From Phytohabitans houttuyneae (GTDB lineage Bacteria > Actinomycetota > Actinomycetes > Mycobacteriales > Micromonosporaceae), in NCBI RefSeq assembly GCF_011764425.1, contig NZ_BLPF01000001.1:248001-312000 (forward strand): DNA of 64,000 nt, in the 5' to 3' direction. This document shows, piece by piece, positions 46,232 to 56,207 of the stretch. The stretch's first letter is position 1; every line of letters begins with the position of its first letter. Made by a program: the position numbers and the translations under genes. A model generated the notes under the pieces. That model ran no database searches. It saw only the letters and a list, made by a program, of their open reading frames with translations, and had not been told where the DNA came from.

Positions 46232-49150
46232 GTGGAGTTCCAGATCCTCGGTAGCGTGCGGGCGGTGCACGCCGGCTCCGCGCTGCCACTGGGCGGACCG
46301 AGGCACCGCCGGCTGCTCGCCGTCCTGCTGGTCCACGCGGGCCAGGCCGTGCCCACCGACCGGCTCACCGAGGCGCTGTGGGGCGACGACCCGCCGCGCA
46401 GCGCGGCCGAGATGGTCCACGTGCGGGTCAGCGAGCTGCGCGCCGCCCTGCGCCCCGCCCGGTCCGAGCGGCACGCGGGCCTCGTCGCCGGCGAGGGCGG
46501 CTACCACCTGGAGGTCGGCCCGGACGAGCTGGACGCGGGAGTCTTTGCGCGCCGCGCCGCCGCCGGCTCCCGCGCGCTCGCCGCGGGCGATGCCGCCGCC
46601 GCGCGCGACCACCTCACCGCCGCGCTCGCCGCGTGGCGCGGTCCCGCGCTCGGCGAGTTCGCGGACGAGCCGTTCGCGCGCACCGAGGCGGCCCGCCTGG
46701 AGGCGCTGCGGCTGCAGGCGTTCGAAGACCGGATCGCCGCCGAGCTCGCGCTCGGCCGGCACGCCGCGGTCGTGGCCGAGCTGGAGGCCCTCGTCGCCGG
46801 CCACCCGCTGCGCGAGCCCTTCCGCGAGCAGCTGATGCTGGCGCTCTACCGCGCGGGGCGGCAGGGCGACGCGCTACAGGCGTATGCCGAGGCCCGCGAC
46901 GCGCTCGCCGACCAGCTCGGCGTCGACCCGGGACCGGGGCTGGCGAGGCTGCACGCCGCGATCCTGCGCCAGGACCCCGCGCTCGACGCTCCCCCGCCCC
47001 GCGCGGAGGCGGCCGCCCCGGCGCGCGTGGAGGCGGTCGCGCTGACGAGCTTCGTCGGCCGGGCACGCGACCTCGCCGAGACCCGCGAACGCCTCCGCGC
47101 CGGCCGCCTCGTCACGCTGACCGGGGTCGGCGGCGCCGGCAAGAGCCGGCTCGCGCTGGAGGTCGCCGCCGCGTGTGGTGCGGAGTTTCCGGACGGCACG
47201 TGGGTCGTGGAGCTGGCCCCGCTCGCCCAGCCCGGCCTCGTGGCGCCCGCCGTCGCCGCCGCGCTGCGCGTCCGCGAGCGTCCACAGCGGACACTTCTGG
47301 ACCTCGTCGCCGAGCGCCTCCGCGACGCCGCCGCGCTGCTCGTGCTCGACAACTGCGAGCACCTCCTCGACGAGACGGCCGGCCTCGCCGACCACCTGCT
47401 GCGCGCCTGCCCCCGCCTGCGCGTGCTCGCCACCAGCCGCGAGCGCCTCGGCATCACCGGCGAGCACCTGTGGCCGGTCGGCGGCCTCGGCCTGCCGGCG
47501 CCCGGCGACACGTCGCTCGCCGCCGCGGCCGCGTCCGACGCGGTACGGCTGCTGGTCGAGCGGGCCGCCGCCGTGTGGCCGGGGTTCGCGCTCACCGGCG
47601 CGACGGCCGCCACGCTGACCCAGATCTGCCAGCGGCTCGACGGCCTGCCGCTGGCGATCGAGCTGGCGGCGGCGGCCGTGCCGGCCCTCGGCGTCGACCA
47701 GATCGCGTCGCGCCTCGACGACCGCTTCCGGCTGCTCACCCGCGGCAGCCGCACCGCGTCACCGCGGCATCAGACGCTGCGCGCGGTCGTCGACTGGAGC
47801 TACGACCTGCTCGACCCGCCGGCGCGGCGGCTCTTCGACCGGCTGGGCGTCTTCGTCGGCGGCTTCACGCTGGAGGCCGCCGAGGCGGTGTGCGCGGCCG
47901 AGGGCGAGCCACCGGTGGCGCAGTCGCTGCCCGCGCTTGTCGACAAGTCACTGGTGACAGTGGACAGTGCCGGCACCACCCCGCGGTACCGCCTGCTGGA
48001 GACCCTGCGCGCCTACGCGCTGGCCCGCCAGGCCGAGCAGGGGCCGGTGGCGCCGCTGCGCGACCGGCACGCGGCGTACACCCTCGCGGTCGTCACGCGG
48101 GCCCGCAGGGCCTTGCGCGGCGCGCAGCAGCCGGTGTGGCTGCGCCGCCTGGAGGCCGAGCACGGCAACATCCGCGCGGCGCTGGAGTGGTCGATCGAGC
48201 GGGGCGACGCCGGGACGGCTGTCCGGCTGGCCGGCTCGCTCTACCCGCTGTGGGACCGTCACGGGCACTACCGCGAGGGCCGCGCGTGGCTGGCCCGCGC
48301 CCTCGAGCTGCCCGCCGAGGTGCCCGCGCTAGTCCGCGCCCGCGCGCTGGACAGCGCCGCCGGCCTCGCCGCCATCCAGGGCGACCTGCCGGCAGCGGCG
48401 GCCGAGGCCGAGGAGTCGGCGCGGCTGAGCCGCGAGGCCGGCGACGGCGCCGGGGCGGCCCGCGCGCTGACCACGTCCGGCCTGGCCGCGTTCTACGCCG
48501 GCGACAACCCCAGGGCCGTGCGCGTGCTGGAGGAGTCGGTGCGCCGGGCGCGGGCCGCCGGCGACCGGGGCCAGGCGGGGTTCGCGCTGATGTACCTGTC
48601 CGCCACCGCGCTGGCCCGGGGCGACTGGGCCGAGGCGGTGCGCCGCTGCGACGAGGGCGAGCCCGAGCTGCGCGCCGTCGGCGACCCCGAGGGGCTGGCC
48701 TGGATCGACATCTGCCGCAGCGGCGCCGCCTGGCGCACCGGTGACCGCCCGGCCGCCGCCGACGCGCTGCGCGAGGCGATCCGCGGCTTCCAGAGCCTTG
48801 ACCACCGGTGGGGCCTGTCCATCTGCCTCCAGCTCGCCGCCGCGATGGCCGCCGACCGGGCCGACCACCGCCGCGCGGTGTGGCTGGCCGCCACGTCCGA
48901 GGCACAGCGCCACGAGGTCGCCGCCGCCCAGATGCCGTTTCTCAAGCAGTGGCTGGACAGCACGATCGCCGCCTGCCGGCAGGCCCTGGACGGCGCCGCC
49001 TTCACCGACTCCTGGCAGTCCGGCCAGGCCACCCCGCCGGCGAGGCGATCACCGCGGCCCTGTCCGAACTCGACCCCCACCGACCGGCTCGCCGAACCCC
49101 CGATCTCCGCTGCGAGGTCCGCGGGCCGAGCCCGACCCCGCGAAGGGTGA
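46232..49150 (+). CDS. AfsR/SARP-type regulator with NB-ARC and TPR regions; 3' end frameshifted and repeat-derived
   Basis: GTG at 46232 (GGGGGAG upstream). Order: OmpR-like DNA-binding domain (VEFQILGSVRAVHAGSALPLGGPRHRRLLAVLL) and BTAD about 1-250, STAND ATPase about 275-560 with Walker A GVGGAGKSRLA and Walker B LLVLDNCEH, then TPR-like helical repeats to about 930. It should activate a secondary-metabolite or stress gene set. At the C4 run 49032-49035 one base is missing: the normal end GEAITAALSELDP lies in the next frame, which runs to 49194. As read, the last ~40 residues come from repeat locus D sequence. Confidence 0.85.
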   Translation: MEFQILGSVRAVHAGSALPLGGPRHRRLLAVLLVHAGQAVPTDRLTEALWGDDPPRSAAEMVHVRVSELRAALRPARSERHAGLVAGEGGYHLEVGPDELDAGVFARRAAAGSRALAAGDAAAARDHLTAALAAWRGPALGEFADEPFARTEAARLEALRLQAFEDRIAAELALGRHAAVVAELEALVAGHPLREPFREQLMLALYRAGRQGDALQAYAEARDALADQLGVDPGPGLARLHAAILRQDPALDAPPPRAEAAAPARVEAVALTSFVGRARDLAETRERLRAGRLVTLTGVGGAGKSRLALEVAAACGAEFPDGTWVVELAPLAQPGLVAPAVAAALRVRERPQRTLLDLVAERLRDAAALLVLDNCEHLLDETAGLADHLLRACPRLRVLATSRERLGITGEHLWPVGGLGLPAPGDTSLAAAAASDAVRLLVERAAAVWPGFALTGATAATLTQICQRLDGLPLAIELAAAAVPALGVDQIASRLDDRFRLLTRGSRTASPRHQTLRAVVDWSYDLLDPPARRLFDRLGVFVGGFTLEAAEAVCAAEGEPPVAQSLPALVDKSLVTVDSAGTTPRYRLLETLRAYALARQAEQGPVAPLRDRHAAYTLAVVTRARRALRGAQQPVWLRRLEAEHGNIRAALEWSIERGDAGTAVRLAGSLYPLWDRHGHYREGRAWLARALELPAEVPALVRARALDSAAGLAAIQGDLPAAAAEAEESARLSREAGDGAGAARALTTSGLAAFYAGDNPRAVRVLEESVRRARAAGDRGQAGFALMYLSATALARGDWAEAVRRCDEGEPELRAVGDPEGLAWIDICRSGAAWRTGDRPAAADALREAIRGFQSLDHRWGLSICLQLAAAMAADRADHRRAVWLAATSEAQRHEVAAAQMPFLKQWLDSTIAACRQALDGAAFTDSWQSGQATPPARRSPRPCPNSTPTDRLAEPPISAARSAGRARPREG

Positions 49151-49210
49151 GGCCGCGGGAGCAACGGTCCGGACCACGGCGGGCGCCGCGGTAGCTCTGA
49201 TCTCAAAGGG
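49080..49210 (-). repeat. Dispersed repeat locus D overlapping the SARP 3' end
   Basis: About 49086-49197, inverted orientation. 49149-49178 is the exact 30-mer of the other loci. The part 49086-49140 resembles 6627-6690. The element lies across the last codons of the SARP gene and its intergenic region up to the FAD monooxygenase. Confidence 0.75.
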
Positions 49211-49284
49211 GTGTCGCTCGAACGGGTGGCCGGGAAGGCGGCGGATAAGGATTCCGGAAGGTCGGCGCCCTACCGTTTCGGGGC

Positions 49285-50388
49285 ATGCGGGGAAACGGGG
49301 TGCGGGTGCTCGTGGTGGGTGCGGGGATCGCCGGGTTGGCGGCCGCGCGCACGCTGCGGACCTGGGGGGCCGAGGTCGAGATCGTCGAGCGGTCGGCGGC
49401 CGCGCGCGTGGAGGGGGCCGGCATCTACCTGCCGGGCAACGCGGTCCGCGCGCTCGGCGACCTCGGGCTCGGCGCGCAGGCGGCGGCGCGGGCGGTGCGG
49501 ATCGAGCGCCAGCGGGTCGGTGACCACAGGGGACGGCCGCTGATGGACCTGGCGGTGTCGGACCTCTGGCACGGCGTGGGGCCGTGCCTGGCGATGCACC
49601 GCGCCGACCTGCACGAGGTGCTCCTGGCCGGCGCCAAAGAGGTGCCGATCCGCTGGGGCGTCACGATCGAGTCCGTCGTGGACACCGGCGAGGACGTGCG
49701 GGTGACGTTCGCCGACGGCACGAGTCAGGGCTACGACCTCGTGCTCGGCGCCGACGGGGTGCACTCGACGGTCCGGCGGTTGATCTTCGGTGCGGCGGCA
49801 AGCGCCCGCCAGGTCGGGCAGTACGCGTGGCGTTTCCTCGCCCGCTGGCCCGACTCCGGTCCCGTGTGGTCGGTGATGGTGGGGCGCGGGGGCGCGTTCC
49901 TCACCATCCCGATCGGGGACGGCCTCGTGTACGTCTACTGCGACGGTCCTCTCGACGGGCCGCGGGTGGAGCCGCGCGAGCTGCTCGCCGGGTTTGCCGA
50001 GCCGGCCGCGACCGTGCTCGCCGCCGCGCGGGACGGCCTGCAGGGCGGGCCGGTCGAGGAGGTCTCGCTACCCCGCTGGTCGCGCGGGCTGACGCTGCTG
50101 ATCGGCGACGCGGCGCACGCCACCTCGCCCAACATGGCCGAGGGCGCCGCGATGGCAGTTGAGGACGCGCTCGTGCTCGCCGACTGCCTCGCCGCGGCCG
50201 GCACGATCACCGGCGCGCTGCGTGCGTTCGAGGAGCGGCGGCGGCCGCGCACCGAGTGGGTCCGCGCGCAGACGCACCGCCGGGACCGCAGCCGCTCGCT
50301 GCCCACCCCGCTGCGCAACCTCGTGCTCGGGCGGCTCGGCGAAAAGCTCTTCCATTCGAGCTACGCGCCGCTCAGAAAGCGCCCGTAA
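49285..50388 (+). CDS. FAD-dependent aromatic-type monooxygenase
   Basis: 367 residues from ATG at 49285. Class A flavoprotein hydroxylase: VVGAGIAGLAAARTLRTWGAEVEIVER (FAD ADP loop), DLVLGADGVHSTVRR (DG motif) and LLIGDAAHATSPNMAEGAAMAVEDALVL (GD motif). Uses NAD(P)H and O2 to hydroxylate an aromatic or related substrate. It follows the SARP regulator on the same strand, but the repeat locus separates them. Confidence 0.88.
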   Translation: MRGNGVRVLVVGAGIAGLAAARTLRTWGAEVEIVERSAAARVEGAGIYLPGNAVRALGDLGLGAQAAARAVRIERQRVGDHRGRPLMDLAVSDLWHGVGPCLAMHRADLHEVLLAGAKEVPIRWGVTIESVVDTGEDVRVTFADGTSQGYDLVLGADGVHSTVRRLIFGAAASARQVGQYAWRFLARWPDSGPVWSVMVGRGGAFLTIPIGDGLVYVYCDGPLDGPRVEPRELLAGFAEPAATVLAAARDGLQGGPVEEVSLPRWSRGLTLLIGDAAHATSPNMAEGAAMAVEDALVLADCLAAAGTITGALRAFEERRRPRTEWVRAQTHRRDRSRSLPTPLRNLVLGRLGEKLFHSSYAPLRKRP

Positions 50389-50648
50389 TTCCAACTACTC
50401 GAAAGCAAACGCCTCGCAGTCCAAAATTTTCGTTGCTCTATTGGCTTCTTGCAGACATCGGCGTTAATCTGTCGGCCAACACGCGGCCGACATGTGGCCG
50501 CAACATCGCAGTAAACGCGGTCGGCTCACGCCGAGAGCCGGCCGCGCGATCCCCACAAAGCCCGGCGGCCGCGGACGCCGGGCCAACCCGTCGCGCCCCC
50601 ACCCGCGGCGGCCCGGCAAGCCGTCGCGCCCGTATCCGGGAGACCCCC
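50389..50648. other. Relatively A/T-rich upstream region of the giant secreted gene
   Basis: The 260 bases between the monooxygenase and the giant gene begin with a locally A/T-rich stretch (50390-50470, containing AAAATTTT) unusual for this genome, suited to a promoter or regulator site. The second half is GC-rich and has no clear ribosome site other than weak purines before ATG 50649. Confidence 0.35.
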
Positions 50649-53600
50649 ATGGTGCGTTCCGGCCGTCGCCGAACCCTGCTCACCGCCCTGGCCGCGCTCG
50701 CGGCCACCGTCGTGAGCCTCACCCTCGCGCCCACACCGGCCCAGGCGGCCGCGTACTCCGTGCTCGTCTTCTCCAAGACCACCGGCTTCCGGCACGACTC
50801 GATCCCGGCCGGCATCGCCGCGATCCAGCAGCTCGGCGCCGCCAACGACTTCACAGTGGACACCACCGAGGACGGTGCCGCCTTCAACGACACCAACCTC
50901 GCCAGGTACGCCGCCGTCGTGTGGCTCTCCACCACCGGCGACGTGCTCGACGCGGGACAGCAGGCCGCGTTCGAGCGGTACATCCGAAGTGGACGCGGCT
51001 ACGTGGGCGTCCACGCGGCGGCCGACACCGAATACGGCTGGAGCTGGTACGGCGGCCTCGTCGGCGCCTACTTCGCCTCGCACCCGGCCGAGCAGACCGC
51101 CACCGTGAAGGTGGAGGACCCGGCGCACCCGTCCACCGCGCACCTGCCGCAGCGCTGGTCCCGCTTCGACGAGTGGTACAACTTCCAGTCCAATCCGCGC
51201 AGCTCGGCGCACGTGCTGGCGAGCCTCGACGAGACGACGTACACGCCGGGTGCCGGCGCGATGGGCGCCGACCACCCGACCGCGTGGTGCAAGACGTACG
51301 ACGGCGGGCGGTCCTGGTACACCGGCGGCGGCCACTCCAACGCCGCGTTCGCGGACACGGCGTTCCGCCAGCACCTGCTCGGCGGCATCCAGACCGCGGC
51401 CGGCGTGCTGAGCGGGGACTGCGGCGCGTCGCTGACCGGCAGCTTCGAGAAGGTGACGCTGGACAGCAACACCAACAACCCGATGGAGCTCGACGTCGCG
51501 CCGGACGGCCGGGTCTTCTACATCGAGCGGGACGGCCGGGTACGCGTCATCAAGCCGGACACGCAGACGACCGTCACCGCCGCGACGCTCAGCGTCTTCA
51601 CCGGCAACGAGGACGGGCTGCTCGGGATCGTGCTGGACCCGGCGTTCGCCACCAACCGTTGGGTGTACCTCTACTACGCGCCCAACGACGGCGTCGCCCG
51701 TAACCGGCTCTCCCGCTTCACGGTCAACGGCGACACGCTCGACCTGGCCAGCGAGCGGGTCCTGCTGCAGGTGACCACCCAGCGCAACACGTGCTGCCAC
51801 GCCGGGGGGAGCATGACGTTCGACGGCGCGGGCAACCTCTACCTGGCCACCGGCGACAACACCAACCCGTTCGAGTCCGGCGGCTACACGCCGATCGACG
51901 AGCGGGCCGGGCGGCAGGACTTCGACGCGCAGCGCTCCTCCGGAAACACGAACGACCTGCGCGGCAAGGTGCTGCGCATCAAGCCGCAGGCGGACGGCAC
52001 GTACACGGTCCCGTCCGGCAACCTCTTCGCGCCGGGCACGGCGCAGACCCGCGCGGAGATCTACGCGATGGGGCTGCGCAACCCGTTCCGGATCGGCACC
52101 GACCCGCGCACCAACGTGCTCTACGTTGCCGACTACGGGCCGGACGCCGGGCAGTCCAACCCGGACCGCGGCCCCGGCAACACGGTCGAGTGGAACATCG
52201 TGCCGCAGGCCGCCAACCTCGGCTGGCCGTACTGCACCGGGGCGAACGCCGCCTACCGCGACTACACGTTCCCGTCCGGGCCGAGCGGGGCGGCGTTCAA
52301 CTGCGCCGCGCCGGTCAACAACTCCCCCAACAACACCGGCCTGACCACCCTCCCGCCGGCGCAGGCGGCCACGGTGGACTACGACTACGACGGCAACCCG
52401 CGCTTCCCGGAGATCGGCGGCGGCGGCGCGCCGATGGGCGGCCCGGTTTACCGGTACGACCCGGCGCTGGTCAGCGCGCGCAAGTGGCCGGCGTACTTCG
52501 ACGGCAAGGCGCTGTTCGGCGAGTGGAACCAGAACAAGATGTACACCATGCAGGTGACGCCGGACGGGCGCTCCCTTGTGGACATCAACCAGCTGCTCGC
52601 CGGCATGTCGACGATCCGGCCGATGGACTTCGAGTTCGGACCGGACGGCGCGCTGTACCTCATCGAGTGGGGCAGCGGCTTCGGCGGCAACAACGACGAC
52701 TCGGGCGTCTACCGGGTCGACTACCGAAACCTCGACCCCGCGCCGATCGCCCAGGCCTCCGGCACGCCGACCAGCGGGCGGACGCCGCTCACGGTGCAGT
52801 TCTCCAGCACCGGGTCGCGCGACCCGGAGGGGCAGCCGATCACGTACTCGTGGACGTTCGGTGACGGCGGCACCTCGACCGCCGCGAACCCGAGCCACAC
52901 GTACACGACGAACGGCAACTTCACCGCCCAGCTCACCGTCCGCGACCCCGGCGGCCGCACCGCGGTGGCGAACGTGCCGATCACGGTGGGCAACACCGCG
53001 CCGACGGTGACGCTGACCGCGCCGCCCAACGGCGGGTTCTTCGACTGGGGCAACCAGATCAACTACACGGTGACCGTCACCGACCCGGAGGACGGCACGA
53101 TCGACTGCTCGCGCGTGGTCCTGCAGTACTCGTTCGGCCACGACGAGCACGCGCACCCGATCCAGCAGGCGACCGGCTGCACCGGCCGGATACAGACCTC
53201 GCAGGCCGGCGGCCACGACGCGGACGCGAACATCTTCGCCGTCCTCGAGGCCACGTACACCGACCGCGGCGGTGCCGGCGGCAGCGCGGCCCTGACCGGC
53301 CGCTCGCTCATCCAGCTGCAGCCCAAGCGGAAGCAGGCCGAGTACTTCGCGGCCACCGGCCGGGTGGCCGGCGCACCCACCGGCGGTACGGCCGGCGTGC
53401 AGCGGGAGGCGACGAGCGACCCGCAGGGCGGCTTCCAGAACATCGCGTTCGTCGAGAACGGTGACTGGTGGTCGTTCGCTCCCACCAACCTGACGAACAT
53501 CACCGCCGTGCGGCTGCGGGCGGCGTCGGCCAACGGCGCCGGCTCGGTCGAGGTGCGCGGCGGCTCGACCACCGGCACGCTGCTCGGCTCGGCCGGGGTG

Positions 53601-56207
53601 CCGAACACCGGCGGATGGCAGTCCTACGTGGACGTCAACATCCCCCTCACCGCCAGCGCCACGACCCAGCCGCTGTACTTCATCGCCCGCTCGGCTTCCG
53701 GCACGCCGGCCGGTACCGCGCTGGTGAACGTCAACTGGGTCGACTTCGCCGGCCAGGGCGTCGGCGTCACCGACCCGCAGGCGCCGCTGTCCCGCAACGT
53801 CCACCTCTTCTACTACCCGTGGTACGGCAACCCCGAGCACAACGGCAGCTACCGCCACTGGCAGCAGGGCGGCCGCACCCCGCCGAACGACATCGGCGCC
53901 AACCTGTACCCGACGCTCGGCGCGTACGACTCCGGTGACTTCGCCGGCGCGGTCGCGCAGCACATGGCCTGGATCCGCCAGTCCGGCGCGGGCGTGATCG
54001 TATACAGCTGGTGGGGCCAGAACTCGTACGAGGACCAGCTCGCGATGGGCGTGCTCGACGCCGCGCAGCAACAGGGCATCAAGGTCGCCTGGCACCTGGA
54101 GCCGTACAGCGGGCGGAGCGCGGCCTCGACGGTCGCGGACATCAACTACATCAACACCCGGTACGGCTCGCACCCGGCGTTCTTCAAGTCCGCCGAGCAC
54201 GCCAACAAGGCCGTGTTCTACGTCTTCGAGAGCCTCAACATCGCCGACTGGACCGCGCTGGACCAGGTCACCGGCAGCAACATCGTCCTGGCGCAGACCA
54301 CGGACACCACGAAGATCGCGCACTTCTCCGGCATGTTCACCTACGACGCTATCGCGGCGGCGACCGCGCCGGGCTGGGAGAACGCCGGCGAGTACGCGAA
54401 GGCCAACGGCCTGGTGTGGGCGCCGTCGCTCGGTCCCGGCTACATCGACGACCGCGCGGTGCCCGGAAACACCACGCCGACGCTGGCCCGCAACAACGGC
54501 GCCACGTACGACCAGGTGTGGAACAACGCCCTCGACCCGACCAAGGGCGGCGTGCCGACCTGGGTCTCGGTCACCTCGTTCAACGAGTGGCACGAGGGCT
54601 CGACGATCGAGCCGGCGGACTCCACCCCGCCGGCCGGCTTCGGGTACGAGACCTACAGCGGCGCGTACGGCAAGACGGGCGCCGCCGCGGAGACCGCGTA
54701 CCTGGAGCGGACGGCGTACTGGACGGCCGAGTTCGAGCGGCGGCGCGGCGGCACCGGCGGCGGCCTGGTGGCCGACCCGGCGAGCGTGGCGTTCGGCGCG
54801 CAGGACGTGAACACGACCAGCGCGGCCCGGCCGGTGACGATCCGCAACACCGGCACGTCGACGGTCACGCTCTCCGGCGTGACGGTCAACGGCGACTTCG
54901 CCCAGTCCAGCAACTGCGGTGCCAGCCTCGCGGCCGGCGCCACCTGCACGGTCAACGTGACGTTCCGGCCCACGGCCGCGGGCAACCGGACGGGCGTCCT
55001 GACGGTCGGCAGCCTGACCGTCGGGCTGTCCGGCACCGGGACGACCCCGTCGGGCGGCAACCTGGCGGCCGGAAAGCCGGTCACCGCGACGAGCGCGCAG
55101 GGCGGATTCCCGGCGGGCAACACGGTGGACGGCAACGCCGGCAGCTACTGGGAGGGCACAAACAACGCGTTCCCGCAGTCGCTGACGGTCGACCTGGGCT
55201 CGTCGGTCAACACCAACCGCCTCGTGCTCAAGCTCCCGCCGGGCTGGGGTGCCCGTACCCAGACGCTGTCCGTGCTCGGCTCGACGGACGGCTCGTCGTA
55301 CTCCACAGTGGTGGGTTCGGCCGGGTACAACTTCGACCCGGCGTCGGCCAACACGGTCACGGTCACGCTGCCGTCCGCGTCCCGCCGGTACATCCGGCTG
55401 ACGATCACGGCCAACACGGGGTGGCCGGCCGCGCAGCTGTCCGAGCTGGAGGTGTACGGCGGCACCACGCCACCGGCACCCGCGCTGGCCGCGTCGCCGT
55501 CGAGCCTGTCGTTCGGCAGCCGGCAGGTCGGCACCGGCGGCCCGGCGTCGCCGGTGACCGTCACCAACACCGGCACGGCGGCGGCGAGCCTCACCGGCGT
55601 CACCGCCACGGGTGACTTCGCGCAGACGAACACGTGCGGAGCCAGCCTCGCCGCCGGCGCGTCCTGCACGGTAAGCGTGACGTTCACGCCGACCGCGGCG
55701 GGCGCCCGCACGGGCACGCTGAGCGTCGCGTCGAACGCGCCGGGAAGTCCGCTGACCGTCGGGCTGTCCGGCACCGGGACGACCGCCAACACCAACCTGG
55801 CGGCGGGCAAGCCGGTCACCGCGACGACCACGCAGGGCGGTTTCCCGGCGGGCAACGCGGTCGACGGCAACGCGTCGTCCTATTGGGAGAGTGCGAACAA
55901 CGCGTTCCCCCAGTCGTTCACCGTCGACCTCGGCAGCGCGCAGTCGGTCTCCCGGATCGTGCTCAAGCTGCCACCGGCCACGGCCTGGCAGACCCGGACA
56001 CAGACGCTGTCGGTGCTCGGGTCCACAAACAACACGTCGTACTCCACAGTGGTCGGTTCGGCGGGCTACACGTTCAACCCGGCGACCGGCAACACGGTGA
56101 CCATCACGTTCCAGGGCACGAGCCAGCGGTACCTGCGGCTCACGTTCACCGGCAACACCGGGTGGCCCGCGGGACAACTGTCCGAACTGGAGGTATACGC
56201 TCAGTAG
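50649..56207 (+). CDS. Giant secreted ThuA-PQQ dehydrogenase-PKD-CBM6-GH99-like-discoidin protein
   Basis: 1852 residues from ATG at 50649, Sec signal to about residue 34. Order: ThuA-like domain (about 34-255), PQQ sugar-dehydrogenase beta-propeller (about 260-695, with NPMELDVAPDGRVFYIERDG, MGLRNPFRIG, MDFEFGPDGALYLIEWG), PKD (about 697-787), an Ig-like segment, CBM6 (about 892-1035), GH99-like endo-mannosidase catalytic domain (about 1047-1364; HLFYYPWYGNPEHNG, catalytic FNEWHEGSTIE with E1313 and E1316), then two tandem copies of an Ig-like choice-of-anchor domain plus F5/8 type C discoidin (about 1372-1604 and 1609-1852). Likely degrades and oxidises mannan-type glycan. Overlaps the EEP gene end by 7 bases. 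Confidence 0.88.
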   Translation: MVRSGRRRTLLTALAALAATVVSLTLAPTPAQAAAYSVLVFSKTTGFRHDSIPAGIAAIQQLGAANDFTVDTTEDGAAFNDTNLARYAAVVWLSTTGDVLDAGQQAAFERYIRSGRGYVGVHAAADTEYGWSWYGGLVGAYFASHPAEQTATVKVEDPAHPSTAHLPQRWSRFDEWYNFQSNPRSSAHVLASLDETTYTPGAGAMGADHPTAWCKTYDGGRSWYTGGGHSNAAFADTAFRQHLLGGIQTAAGVLSGDCGASLTGSFEKVTLDSNTNNPMELDVAPDGRVFYIERDGRVRVIKPDTQTTVTAATLSVFTGNEDGLLGIVLDPAFATNRWVYLYYAPNDGVARNRLSRFTVNGDTLDLASERVLLQVTTQRNTCCHAGGSMTFDGAGNLYLATGDNTNPFESGGYTPIDERAGRQDFDAQRSSGNTNDLRGKVLRIKPQADGTYTVPSGNLFAPGTAQTRAEIYAMGLRNPFRIGTDPRTNVLYVADYGPDAGQSNPDRGPGNTVEWNIVPQAANLGWPYCTGANAAYRDYTFPSGPSGAAFNCAAPVNNSPNNTGLTTLPPAQAATVDYDYDGNPRFPEIGGGGAPMGGPVYRYDPALVSARKWPAYFDGKALFGEWNQNKMYTMQVTPDGRSLVDINQLLAGMSTIRPMDFEFGPDGALYLIEWGSGFGGNNDDSGVYRVDYRNLDPAPIAQASGTPTSGRTPLTVQFSSTGSRDPEGQPITYSWTFGDGGTSTAANPSHTYTTNGNFTAQLTVRDPGGRTAVANVPITVGNTAPTVTLTAPPNGGFFDWGNQINYTVTVTDPEDGTIDCSRVVLQYSFGHDEHAHPIQQATGCTGRIQTSQAGGHDADANIFAVLEATYTDRGGAGGSAALTGRSLIQLQPKRKQAEYFAATGRVAGAPTGGTAGVQREATSDPQGGFQNIAFVENGDWWSFAPTNLTNITAVRLRAASANGAGSVEVRGGSTTGTLLGSAGVPNTGGWQSYVDVNIPLTASATTQPLYFIARSASGTPAGTALVNVNWVDFAGQGVGVTDPQAPLSRNVHLFYYPWYGNPEHNGSYRHWQQGGRTPPNDIGANLYPTLGAYDSGDFAGAVAQHMAWIRQSGAGVIVYSWWGQNSYEDQLAMGVLDAAQQQGIKVAWHLEPYSGRSAASTVADINYINTRYGSHPAFFKSAEHANKAVFYVFESLNIADWTALDQVTGSNIVLAQTTDTTKIAHFSGMFTYDAIAAATAPGWENAGEYAKANGLVWAPSLGPGYIDDRAVPGNTTPTLARNNGATYDQVWNNALDPTKGGVPTWVSVTSFNEWHEGSTIEPADSTPPAGFGYETYSGAYGKTGAAAETAYLERTAYWTAEFERRRGGTGGGLVADPASVAFGAQDVNTTSAARPVTIRNTGTSTVTLSGVTVNGDFAQSSNCGASLAAGATCTVNVTFRPTAAGNRTGVLTVGSLTVGLSGTGTTPSGGNLAAGKPVTATSAQGGFPAGNTVDGNAGSYWEGTNNAFPQSLTVDLGSSVNTNRLVLKLPPGWGARTQTLSVLGSTDGSSYSTVVGSAGYNFDPASANTVTVTLPSASRRYIRLTITANTGWPAAQLSELEVYGGTTPPAPALAASPSSLSFGSRQVGTGGPASPVTVTNTGTAAASLTGVTATGDFAQTNTCGASLAAGASCTVSVTFTPTAAGARTGTLSVASNAPGSPLTVGLSGTGTTANTNLAAGKPVTATTTQGGFPAGNAVDGNASSYWESANNAFPQSFTVDLGSAQSVSRIVLKLPPATAWQTRTQTLSVLGSTNNTSYSTVVGSAGYTFNPATGNTVTITFQGTSQRYLRLTFTGNTGWPAGQLSELEVYAQ
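54765..56204 (+). repeat. Tandem duplication of Ig-like plus discoidin module
   Basis: Two consecutive modules of about 700 bases (about 54770-55460 and 55480-56204) in the 3' end of the giant gene. They share peptide blocks such as NLAAGKPVTAT, QGGFPAGN, RTQTLSVLGST and PAQLSELEVY. The nucleotide similarity suggests duplication within the gene. Confidence 0.75.
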
